Source: Bdellovibrionota bacterium
GTDB lineage: Bacteria > Bdellovibrionota > Bacteriovoracia > Bacteriovoracales > Bacteriovoracaceae
Direction: 5' to 3'
DNA length: 10,696 nt
Assembly: GCA_030836365.1 (NCBI GenBank)
Contig: JAURQB010000104.1
Span: 1 to 10,696, forward strand
Each line of letters begins with the position of its first letter. Within the stretch, counting starts at the first letter, position 1. Both the position numbers and the translations under genes were made by a program. This document shows positions 1-6,750 of this stretch, piece after piece. The notes below the pieces were generated by a model that was given only the letters and a program-made list of their open reading frames with translations, did no database searches and was not told the origin of the DNA.

Positions 1-1
1 C

Positions 2-1051
2 TATCAAAGCTACGCCATCATCCCCATCGCAAACCTGGCAGCATTTGCGAAAAACCAAAGAATAAAAAATCTAGCAAGAGAGTTACTCGATCATCAAAGC
101 AGAATTTTTAACATACAAAGCTATAAGGGAATAAGACTTCCCCCATTTAGAAGACAATTATTTTATGAACAACAAAATGAAATATTATCAGGTGATGGCG
201 AAATTTCACGGCACGCCCTTCTGGTTGGGGAAATTGACTTTTACCCAGGTGGTAAGCAGCTTAGAATTGTCAATTATGGTGCTCACGTTATGTTTAGCTT
301 GGCCATTTCAGGAGTAAAGATAAATGAAAGTACACTGAAAGATATTTTTCAAAGAGACAAAGATCAGTATACATTTTTTAAGCACCAAACACCTGAAATT
401 TATCATCGATCTAAAAGTTACACTCTTAGTGCTGGGGGTGTACACGTTAACAGACTTGATGGAGGAACTAAACTCAATGATGGCTGGGCCATGCCTACAA
501 CTCTTTTAACAAAATATAAGGCAAATCCGACAAAAGAGAATTTCTTTCGATTTAAAGGTAATCGCCATCGACTAAAAAGAAGAAATACCTGTGTGTATAA
601 AAATTTTGCCTGTGGGTTAAATTTCTCCTACCCCTATAACTTCAATAGTAATTGCGGAATAAAAAAAGGAGGATACATTTTTTTTGATTTATCCTCTAAT
701 AAGTGCGGAAACCACGCTGATCTTTTTATGGCCCTTAAAATTTTTAATTGTCATACTTTCAAATGTAGACGGGTTGCAAATAATTTCGGTTTTTTTGAAG
801 TAAGAGAGAGCACAAATTTAAACTTCAATAGTTTTATTGAAGTTGTATTGAAAAATAACAAAAAAAGAAAAATTTCCCATGATAAGAAAAATGAATACAT
901 CACGTCAGAGAATGAACATATTTCTTTTATTCCTAACCCGAAGAGAAAAAATCAGTGGGAGATCATTTCTATAAATAAACAAAATGTTGTACGAGATTTT
1001 GAATATTGGCCTGCAGGTGTATTTGAACTAAGCCAATTATATACGAAATAA
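2..1051 (+). CDS. Uncharacterised protein, C-terminal part (5' end outside window)
   Basis: The reading frame is open from position 2 with no stop, so the first ATG inside the window (position 290) is almost certainly internal and the gene begins to the left. About 349 residues are visible. The first ~60 look helical and amphipathic; the rest looks rich in beta strands, with a distinctive stretch SYTLSAGG encoded near 415-438 and GWAMPTTL near 484-507. A Cys-containing block follows (CVYKNFACGL near 590-619, then further Cys), which would suit an exported, disulfide-containing protein. A helical region followed by a beta-rich region is compatible with alpha/alpha-toroid lyases of the heparinase kind, but I see no catalytic signature and do not assign one. 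It ends 18 bases before the convergent esterase gene. Product unknown; that it is a real coding frame is fairly sure. Confidence 0.75.
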   Translation, partial: YQSYAIIPIANLAAFAKNQRIKNLARELLDHQSRIFNIQSYKGIRLPPFRRQLFYEQQNEILSGDGEISRHALLVGEIDFYPGGKQLRIVNYGAHVMFSLAISGVKINESTLKDIFQRDKDQYTFFKHQTPEIYHRSKSYTLSAGGVHVNRLDGGTKLNDGWAMPTTLLTKYKANPTKENFFRFKGNRHRLKRRNTCVYKNFACGLNFSYPYNFNSNCGIKKGGYIFFDLSSNKCGNHADLFMALKIFNCHTFKCRRVANNFGFFEVRESTNLNFNSFIEVVLKNNKKRKISHDKKNEYITSENEHISFIPNPKRKNQWEIISINKQNVVRDFEYWPAGVFELSQLYTK

Positions 1052-1058
1052 AAAATAG

Positions 1059-1082
1059 TACAATTTCAACTACTCAATTGTA
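1059..1082 (-). terminator. Weak candidate terminator in convergent gap
   Basis: The inverted repeat TACAATT / AATTGTA (7-bp arms, 10-base loop) lies between the two convergent genes. Read on the minus strand it is followed by CTATTTTTTATTT, a U-rich tract, so it could end the esterase transcript. The stem is A+T-rich and the esterase stop codon falls inside the loop, so this is a weak candidate. Confidence 0.25.
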
Positions 1083-2236
1083 ACAGAGTAATAATTTAAA
1101 ATAGAATTAAAAAAACTAATTGGAATATGTACCCGATTTGCCCAGTCTACTTCATTATGTCCGTCGTAAGGAAAGTGTTGAAAAACAACTTGATGAGGCC
1201 ATACACCTTGGCTTTGTAGGAGATCTAAAAACATTTCTCTCGACTCATCATAAGTTGCATCTTGGCCACGTCCACCATGATCGAGATAAAACAAAGTATC
1301 GCCTGGCACTTTAAATTTTTCAACAACATCAAAAATAAAATAATCAAAAGCAAAAGCTGGAAAAGAAAGTCCTGCTGAGGCTTTGAAAACATTAGGATAT
1401 TCCCACAGAATGCTAAATGATATTAGTGCCCCCATTGATGATCCCATCGTAAAGCGGCCATGACGATCATTAATCGTTCTAAATTTTTGATCAATAGATG
1501 GAATAAGATCTTCAACTAGAGAGCGTGCGTACAAATCTCCCTTTTCGAAATAATTGTATTCGGCATTTCTTTCACGGCAATGACAAGGGATAGCGACGAC
1601 AATAAAACCATCTGTTTGTTTACGCTTAATCATCTCTTCAATTGTCTCATCTACTCCCCACTCTTTTCCAAAAGCAGATGTGTTTGGATCCAACGCGTTT
1701 TGCCCATCATGCATATAAATAACGGGAAACCTTTTCTGTGGAAATTTTTTATATGTGCTTGGTAGATAGACTTTAATATTTCTCTTCAACCCTAATGCAG
1801 ATAATTTAAAATCAATTAACTCGACAATATTTTGAGGCAATGAGTTTGCTTTAAGGTCACACCAATTTTCAACTGTAATCGTATAATCAACGCTACCGCC
1901 ATTTGTCATCAACTCATAATTTGGTAAAACTTTTCCCGTCTGAGTACACGCCTCTTCACTCCACGAGCCTCTAGTGATTTTAAATTCAAGTAATTTTGGC
2001 CGATCAATTAAAACGAGATTCACCTTATATAATTGATTTTTTATTTTTCTTAATCTCAGACAATTCGGCTTCCAATTACACAAGCTCTCCCCCTCGCCGG
2101 TTAGATAAAGAGAAGAATTAAGAGGCGTATTGTAGGGAGTTTTAATAATTAAATTAATCGATCGAAGCTCTTTTTCGCTAGCAACTGAAATTAGTGACGT
2201 AGAAATCAGGGCAAGAGCAATCCATGCTTTTATCAT
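1070..2236 (-). CDS. Secreted esterase of the esterase D / enterochelin-esterase-like family
   Basis: This 388-residue protein is predicted to hydrolyse an ester bond outside the cytoplasm; the substrate is unknown. Residues 1-20 are a signal peptide, with likely cleavage after SVAS. Residues ~26-126 look like a beta-sandwich of the CBM20/E-set kind, with the stretch KITRGSW at 86-92 that I associate with N-terminal domains of bacterial putative esterases. Residues ~140-385 are an alpha/beta hydrolase of the PF00756 type. They carry the strand and turn VIYMHDGQN (172-180), the nucleophile elbow GSSMG (265-269, Ser267), a candidate acid Asp319 in YLDHGGRG, and His360 in FPYDGHNE. The start has a good AAGGA site 7 bases upstream. 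It lies 47 bases behind the SDR gene and is probably cotranscribed with it. Family call firm; substrate not inferable. Confidence 0.85.
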   Translation of the reverse strand: MIKAWIALALISTSLISVASEKELRSINLIIKTPYNTPLNSSLYLTGEGESLCNWKPNCLRLRKIKNQLYKVNLVLIDRPKLLEFKITRGSWSEEACTQTGKVLPNYELMTNGGSVDYTITVENWCDLKANSLPQNIVELIDFKLSALGLKRNIKVYLPSTYKKFPQKRFPVIYMHDGQNALDPNTSAFGKEWGVDETIEEMIKRKQTDGFIVVAIPCHCRERNAEYNYFEKGDLYARSLVEDLIPSIDQKFRTINDRHGRFTMGSSMGALISFSILWEYPNVFKASAGLSFPAFAFDYFIFDVVEKFKVPGDTLFYLDHGGRGQDATYDESREMFLDLLQSQGVWPHQVVFQHFPYDGHNEVDWANRVHIPISFFNSILNYYSVTIE

Positions 2237-2283
2237 TTTAGGATCCTTAAAATTTATCGGTAGAAAATGCTACCAACGGCTTA

Positions 2284-3183
2284 CTAGTTTTGACAAATAG
2301 AATGATAGTAATTTTCACACAGCTCTATTAGCTGCTCCCGCTCTAACACTGAGTTTTTGGTCCATGGAAACACAACTTTTTTCTGTATTTTACGATCAAA
2401 CCAAAATTTACCGCTCGGATTTTTACCATGTGATAATAACCAAACTGCAGTATCACCACCTTGATCAGGTGTACGTAATCGGTTTTTCGTAAAATTAAAA
2501 AAGCCTGGAATAGCGTCGCGAACTCCGGAAGTATCAACCCAACCGGGATGCATCACCGAAAAACAAATATCCGACTTAGAGTGATAAGTTTGATGAAGAT
2601 AATCGTTTAAAATAATCTGCGCTCTCTTCGCATTGGCATAAAACCCAACTTTGTCATATTTTTCAGATGCATTGGTAATTAAAGAATGATTATACTTGAC
2701 CATATACATGCCGCCGCTACTCATCCACACAACTTGGGCCCCTCGATTCAGCTTACCCAATTCCATCAGTTTGCGTAGTAAAATAAAATGCCCAAGAACC
2801 TGAGAGGCGAATTGAGCTTCATATCCATGATGCTCACTATACTCTGTCGGCATCCCTCCCGCATTTAAGACGATACCGTCGAATGTTTCACTTTTTTGGG
2901 CAAATTCAATCACTTTGTCATGACAACAAAGATCGAGCGCCACAAATTGATTTTCATAGGTTTTCGATTTTAACGTTCTGCCCGTAAAGAGCGCCTCGGC
3001 TCCAAAACATAGAAGATTCTTAACAATTGATTCACCGATTCCCGAAGTTCCGCCTGTCACCAAAAAGCGCTTACCAGAGAGCGATTCAGACGTGATCGGA
3101 GCAAATTTTTTTGCGTGCCGATGATAACCAGATTGATCAAAAGAGAAATATATCGATTTATCGAGAATAGAATTTACAATCAT
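2284..3183 (-). CDS. SDR-family oxidoreductase, DHRS12-like
   Basis: A 299-residue cytoplasmic NAD(P)-dependent short-chain dehydrogenase/reductase without a signal peptide. The Rossmann fold starts at about residue 38 with the cofactor motif TGGTSGIG (43-50). The strand-4 motif is NAGG (107-110), the catalytic Ser is in MSSGG (154-158), and the catalytic pair is Y182-x3-K186 in YANAKRA. HPGWVDT (212-217) is the usual post-catalytic loop. The extra N-terminal ~36 residues (…GYHRHAKKFAP…) and the C-terminal FDRKIQKK…ERE…LCE region resemble the DHRS12 subgroup as I recall it. The start has AAGG 7 bases upstream. It is the first gene of a likely two-gene transcript with the esterase. The substrate is unknown; lipid, steroid or aldehyde compounds are possible. 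Family call firm, subgroup moderate. Confidence 0.87.
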   Translation of the reverse strand: MIVNSILDKSIYFSFDQSGYHRHAKKFAPITSESLSGKRFLVTGGTSGIGESIVKNLLCFGAEALFTGRTLKSKTYENQFVALDLCCHDKVIEFAQKSETFDGIVLNAGGMPTEYSEHHGYEAQFASQVLGHFILLRKLMELGKLNRGAQVVWMSSGGMYMVKYNHSLITNASEKYDKVGFYANAKRAQIILNDYLHQTYHSKSDICFSVMHPGWVDTSGVRDAIPGFFNFTKNRLRTPDQGGDTAVWLLSHGKNPSGKFWFDRKIQKKVVFPWTKNSVLEREQLIELCENYYHSICQN

Positions 3184-3226
3184 TTCAGTACCTTATATGT
3201 TTCATCAAAAGAATAACTATGAAAAT

Positions 3227-3256
3227 ATTATCCCATCCATAGGTCCTTGAACACAA
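3227..3256 (-). promoter_or_regulatory. Candidate promoter for the SDR-esterase pair
   Basis: On the minus strand, TTGTGT (3256-3251) and GATAAT (3232-3227) are separated by 18 bases, leaving a leader of roughly 37 bases before the SDR start. The -10 matches the sigma-70 consensus at 5 of 6 positions, the -35 at only 3 of 6. It lies in the 113-base divergent gap shared with the plus-strand gene at 3297, for which I found no convincing promoter. Confidence 0.25.
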
Positions 3257-3296
3257 ACAATGATAGGACAAACTGAATTTTAATAAGGCATTTAAT

Positions 3297-4253
3297 ATGA
3301 TCAAGAATTTACTTGCTCTTGGAGCACTACTACTTTCGGCAAACAGCTTTTCCCTTGAAACTGACCAGTTCATGACATGGGAAATTGAACTAAAAAACTC
3401 AAAAGGTTTCGTTAATCGTTATATCAATGAAAATATTAATAATGTTTTAGCTAAATTAAATGCGAAGAAAAAAACCTATAAATGCTCAAGCGTTGCAAAA
3501 AAAGCACTTGCTTGGAACGGACGATCGACAGACTTTTTAAGTGTTATTGAAAAAACAATGTATGAGCATCCTGAAGTTGAAAGGTGGCCGGCTATTAACG
3601 TTTCTCAACGTGGAGTTGTTGAAGAAAGTATCTATGCTAATGTTGATTATTTTAAGCACAAAGTTTTTGGTGTGAATGTTCAACTAGATGGAATTTATAT
3701 GGGTACTGATAAGTTAGGGCATTTTGTCACAGTTGGTCTTTCTTATTATAAAAAATATCTTCAAGGAAAATTCTTTGGTCTATCAAAAGAAAATGCAATT
3801 AAGCTTGCGATTAAAAGAGGTATTTTTTCTGAGCGAACTTACTATGGAAGTATTATTAGTGGCGTTTTTTCATTTGCAGACCTTGAGTCGAATTATCAAG
3901 GCTTAAGATTTGCCATCGATATGTGTGAAGGAGAAAATCCTCTTCTCGTTCAAGATGAAAATGGAAAATGGTCACAACGAAAGCCATTTGATATCACTCC
4001 ATACCTTAACCCAAAATGGGATGAGAGTTACTATCCAAGCGCCTATATCAAAAAAAGATGGAAGCAAGTTAAGCCTAAAATTATGGAATATTGTGATCGG
4101 CGTTTTTCTGAAAAGAAATTAGCTCGTTTCGCTTACTATAAAAGTATCGATAAGGACACAGTCTCCTCCATTTACTTAGATGAAAGAGTTCAAAAAGGAA
4201 AATTAAAAGATCAAAAAGAATTCTCATTAGAGCATATTTGCCCTAAGAACTAG
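3297..4253 (+). CDS. Exported protein of unknown function with GTDKLGHF and ADLESNYQGLRF motifs
   Basis: 318 residues with a signal peptide at 1-19 (hydrophobic LLALGALLLSA, cleavage near SFS|L). The conserved-looking blocks are GTDKLGHF (136-143), followed by a Tyr-rich helix, then SGVFSFADLESNYQGLRF (188-205). Next comes a segment where a Lys-Trp pair precedes KPFDITPYLNPKWDES (229-244). I recall the same order of motifs (DK-x2-HF, then ADL-x2-NY-x-G, then PFD…WDE) in uncharacterised exported proteins of other Proteobacteria, but cannot name the family. His, Asp and Lys in the first block could be catalytic or metal-binding; that is speculation. Four Cys (63, 210, 266, 315) could form disulfides. 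TAAGG lies 8 bases before the ATG. Its stop codon interlocks with that of the convergent transglycosylase gene. Confidence 0.8.
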   Translation: MIKNLLALGALLLSANSFSLETDQFMTWEIELKNSKGFVNRYINENINNVLAKLNAKKKTYKCSSVAKKALAWNGRSTDFLSVIEKTMYEHPEVERWPAINVSQRGVVEESIYANVDYFKHKVFGVNVQLDGIYMGTDKLGHFVTVGLSYYKKYLQGKFFGLSKENAIKLAIKRGIFSERTYYGSIISGVFSFADLESNYQGLRFAIDMCEGENPLLVQDENGKWSQRKPFDITPYLNPKWDESYYPSAYIKKRWKQVKPKIMEYCDRRFSEKKLARFAYYKSIDKDTVSSIYLDERVQKGKLKDQKEFSLEHICPKN

Positions 4254-5653
4254 TCAGGCTCAACTCCTAGAAGCTGGTAGGAAACATAGCGTTTATTAAT
4301 ATCGCTCACATAGTGAACGGGTTCGGTTTTACGCATATCAATTAAAACTTGCTCTACGTTTCTAAACCATTTTAAGTGCTCCAACCCTTTTTCTTCAGCC
4401 TTTTTAATCGCTCGTCTTATTCTGTTAGGCCCGGCATTGTAAGAAGCAATCGCCATTCTTACTCTATTTTTTTCGCTCATCTCCTCATGGCCATCAAAAT
4501 ACGTTTTCTTTATCCAATGGACATATTTGATCCCGGCATGGATATTATTTTCGGCGTTGTCAGGGCCTTCAATTTCAGAAATATTAATATAAGGCTCATC
4601 TGCTGTAGATTGTTTAATTTGAAACAAGCCAATGGCCCCCCATTCATTTTTTATATCCTGAATAAACCGAGACTCTTGATAGCAGAGTGCAGCCATTAAT
4701 CGCCAATCAAGCCCATACATTTCCGAATATTTTTTTATTAGGCCATCATAGGGGCTAATTTCATGCTTACCGAGCTCAACACCTTCAGACTTAATACGAT
4801 TTAGCTCCTCAAAGTATTTATTGCTTAAAACATTTCCCAATAAACTGCCTTGCTTTACCTTGGGTATAAATTCGTTTAATGCCTCCAAGAGTTGCTGGTC
4901 TTCAGATCTGACCGCCCATGATATATCGACTTTCTCACTATCACTGGGAATAATTTCTAAATTCTTAAATGCTTGTACTCCAAGCTCTGCATAATCAGAA
5001 CGAATATAGGCAGCGTCATACTTCCCTAAGCTAATTAGCTCCATGATGAGTTCTTCGCTCTCACTGTCTTCACCATCAAATTTTAAGGGAATTAAATGTT
5101 CATTAGTAGAGTCAGATCGCCTTAAATCTTTAAAAAATACTTCTGAGATAGTACCTTGGTTGGTTTTCCCAGGGGTGATAATTTCATCTTGTGGTAATTG
5201 CTCGATTTTTACATTAGATCTTTTAACAATTACTTCTTCAACTTTTTTATAGGGCATCGTAACAGCGACGGACTCATCTCTTACGTCTTTCGGACTTAAA
5301 CCTGAGGCAATAATATCGCCACGTCCACTCAGAAGCATGGGAATTAGATCATCTTTTGCCACCGGGATTACTTCAAATTGAATCTTAATTTCACCACGCT
5401 CAAGATTATATTTTTTATTGAGAAATTTCTTAAACATTTTAAGCATCTCATATTGATAGCCACGAGGTTTTCCTCGGTGAAGAAAATAATTAAGAGAATT
5501 TTTATTTGTTAAGACTTTAAAGTATCGACGCTCATATAAAGTATCGAGATCTCCAAATTCTTTTTTCGATAAATGTTTACCAAGACGCACACTATCAACA
5601 GCAAAGCCATTGCCGGTAAAGAATAAAAGGACAAAGAATAAGAACAACTTCAT
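4250..5653 (-). CDS. MltF-like periplasmic lytic transglycosylase (solute-binding domain plus SLT domain)
   Basis: A 467-residue peptidoglycan-cleaving enzyme expected to cut the MurNAc-GlcNAc bond and form 1,6-anhydroMurNAc. Residues 1-18 are a signal peptide. Residues ~40-285 resemble a family 3 solute-binding domain (SBP_bac_3), with GDIIASGLSP (112-121) typical of that fold. Residues ~300-465 are an SLT/lysozyme-like domain with catalytic Glu327 in QESRF, then GLFQI (342-346), N370-I371, and ASYNAGPNRI (403-412). This two-domain order is that of E. coli MltF (about 518 residues). E. coli MltF is an outer-membrane lipoprotein, but here the signal region has no lipobox Cys, so the enzyme is probably soluble. 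The start has only a weak ribosome site. It lies 47 bases downstream of the ADP-ribosyltransferase-like gene with no terminator between, so the two are probably cotranscribed. Confidence 0.9.
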   Translation of the reverse strand: MKLFLFFVLLFFTGNGFAVDSVRLGKHLSKKEFGDLDTLYERRYFKVLTNKNSLNYFLHRGKPRGYQYEMLKMFKKFLNKKYNLERGEIKIQFEVIPVAKDDLIPMLLSGRGDIIASGLSPKDVRDESVAVTMPYKKVEEVIVKRSNVKIEQLPQDEIITPGKTNQGTISEVFFKDLRRSDSTNEHLIPLKFDGEDSESEELIMELISLGKYDAAYIRSDYAELGVQAFKNLEIIPSDSEKVDISWAVRSEDQQLLEALNEFIPKVKQGSLLGNVLSNKYFEELNRIKSEGVELGKHEISPYDGLIKKYSEMYGLDWRLMAALCYQESRFIQDIKNEWGAIGLFQIKQSTADEPYINISEIEGPDNAENNIHAGIKYVHWIKKTYFDGHEEMSEKNRVRMAIASYNAGPNRIRRAIKKAEEKGLEHLKWFRNVEQVLIDMRKTEPVHYVSDINKRYVSYQLLGVEPD

Positions 5654-5700
5654 GCAACGGTCTTCGGTAGAAACCAGGTGCTTTTTTACGACAATAAATA

Positions 5701-6603
5701 TTATTTATCGCAATGAAAATGAGTAGTTAATACTAGTTTTAAGCGCTGTAATTTTGGTTTCTCTGACTTTATGTCTTGAATATAGAGGCAACTACTTGCG
5801 TCCCCTAGCTCTAGGATTTTTATTGTTCGATCTTCCTGAGACTCAATGCTAATTTTATCTTTATCATACTTTTTTATCGTCAACGAATTAACGATAAATC
5901 CATCTAGCTCTTCACCTGTTACAAATCCCCACATCGGAAATTCTAACTCCTCCATAAACTCTTCGTTATTAATAAAACAATTCGCGGTTTCTTTTCGTTT
6001 TTCCGAACAATTTCGATGAAACTTATCATTTAGAATTAGAACATAGCCATCAAATCCATCTCGATCTCGACCAAAACTATCTGCAATATCTTGCCTATAA
6101 CTTGTTGAGACAATTGGGTCAAAAAACTCTAACAATTCACCTTTGGAAATAGGCTCATCATTGATAAAACTTGGGTCTTTTTCTTGCTTATATTTTTTTA
6201 ATATAGGAGATGGCAAATCTTCCTCTTTAAAAGCAACTCCCATCAATTTTTCAACTTTGGGTAATGAGCACATATAAGGATCTGCGTGACAGTCTGCTAT
6301 CCAGCCAAGCATTCTTTCTTGTTCCCAATATTTATACTGTTTATTAGCTAAATCAATTAATTCAGAAGTTGATAATTGAGGAAATTTTTTTTGAAAGGTT
6401 CTATACATTCTCGAAGTAATAACCTTATCAGTTGCAGGGTTCAATAACATATCTATTAAATGCGAAAAACTCGCCAGCTCTGTTCGTTGTCCGCGATAGT
6501 ACTTCGTATCCGTCGTTAAACTTGAAGGCCAATCTTCATACCAATCAGAACTGAAGGAATTTAAGCTTAAAAGAAGAGAATAAAATAAAATTGTTATTTT
6601 CAT
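5701..6603 (-). CDS. Secreted ADP-ribosyltransferase-like protein (R-S-E motif pattern), putative
   Basis: 300 residues with a signal peptide at about 1-19 (SFS|S). I do not recognise a named family, but the order of motifs fits the R-S-E class of ADP-ribosyltransferases, which bind NAD and transfer ADP-ribose to a target. First comes KYYRGQR (34-40, Arg37 as the NAD-binding Arg). Next is IVSTSYRQDIADSFG (164-178), matching the STS strand followed by the usual helix. Then DGYVLILN (185-192) looks like the following core strand. Last is EELEFPMWGF (218-227), matching the E-x-E turn (Glu219, Glu221) before FP. About 125 residues separate the Arg and STS blocks and would be an inserted or helical region. 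Six Cys fall in neighbouring pairs (105/112, 199/209, 272/298), suiting oxidative folding after export. The start has AAGAAGAG just upstream. First gene of a likely pair with the transglycosylase. The gene is certain; the function is a motif-based inference. Confidence 0.72.
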   Translation of the reverse strand: MKITILFYSLLLSLNSFSSDWYEDWPSSLTTDTKYYRGQRTELASFSHLIDMLLNPATDKVITSRMYRTFQKKFPQLSTSELIDLANKQYKYWEQERMLGWIADCHADPYMCSLPKVEKLMGVAFKEEDLPSPILKKYKQEKDPSFINDEPISKGELLEFFDPIVSTSYRQDIADSFGRDRDGFDGYVLILNDKFHRNCSEKRKETANCFINNEEFMEELEFPMWGFVTGEELDGFIVNSLTIKKYDKDKISIESQEDRTIKILELGDASSCLYIQDIKSEKPKLQRLKLVLTTHFHCDK

Positions 6604-6694
6604 AAACTCTTCTTTACAAGGCTACTTCTAGATAGTCCTCAGTCTAATGAATCAATGTAGATTTTTCACAATCTAAATAGCTGATTTTATATAA

Positions 6695-6721
6695 AAAAAC
6701 CCTCTTAAAAAGAGGGTTTTT
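6695..6721 (-). terminator. Intrinsic terminator of the repeat-protein gene
   Basis: A perfect 11-bp stem, AAAAACCCTCT pairing with AGAGGGTTTTT across a 5-base loop, sits 29 bases past the stop codon of the minus-strand gene at 6751-7662. On the minus strand the stem runs into seven Ts (6699-6693). The symmetric A/T flanks mean it could also stop plus-strand transcription. The rest of the 6604-6750 gap shows no gene. Confidence 0.9.
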
Positions 6722-6750
6722 CAATATGATCTATTTGAGTTTGTTTGAAA

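Noticed and set aside
290..1051. A complete gene starting at ATG 290
   Set aside because: The frame is open to the left edge and the upstream translation looks like ordinary protein, so 290 is internal.
2259..2274. Small hairpin GGTAG-AAAATG-CTACC between the SDR and esterase genes
   Set aside because: The 5-bp stem has no proper U-tract on the minus strand; it is too weak to call a terminator or attenuator.
2257..5673. The 10-mer TCGGTAGAAA in both 47-base intergenic gaps (2257-2266 and 5664-5673)
   Set aside because: Shared 10-mers are expected many times by chance in 10.7 kb of skewed composition, and the distance to the start codon differs (20 and 10 bases).
5701..6603. Toxin-antitoxin reading of the transferase-like gene
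   Set aside because: The protein has a signal peptide and its neighbour is a transglycosylase. No small antitoxin, immunity or macrodomain-type gene is adjacent.
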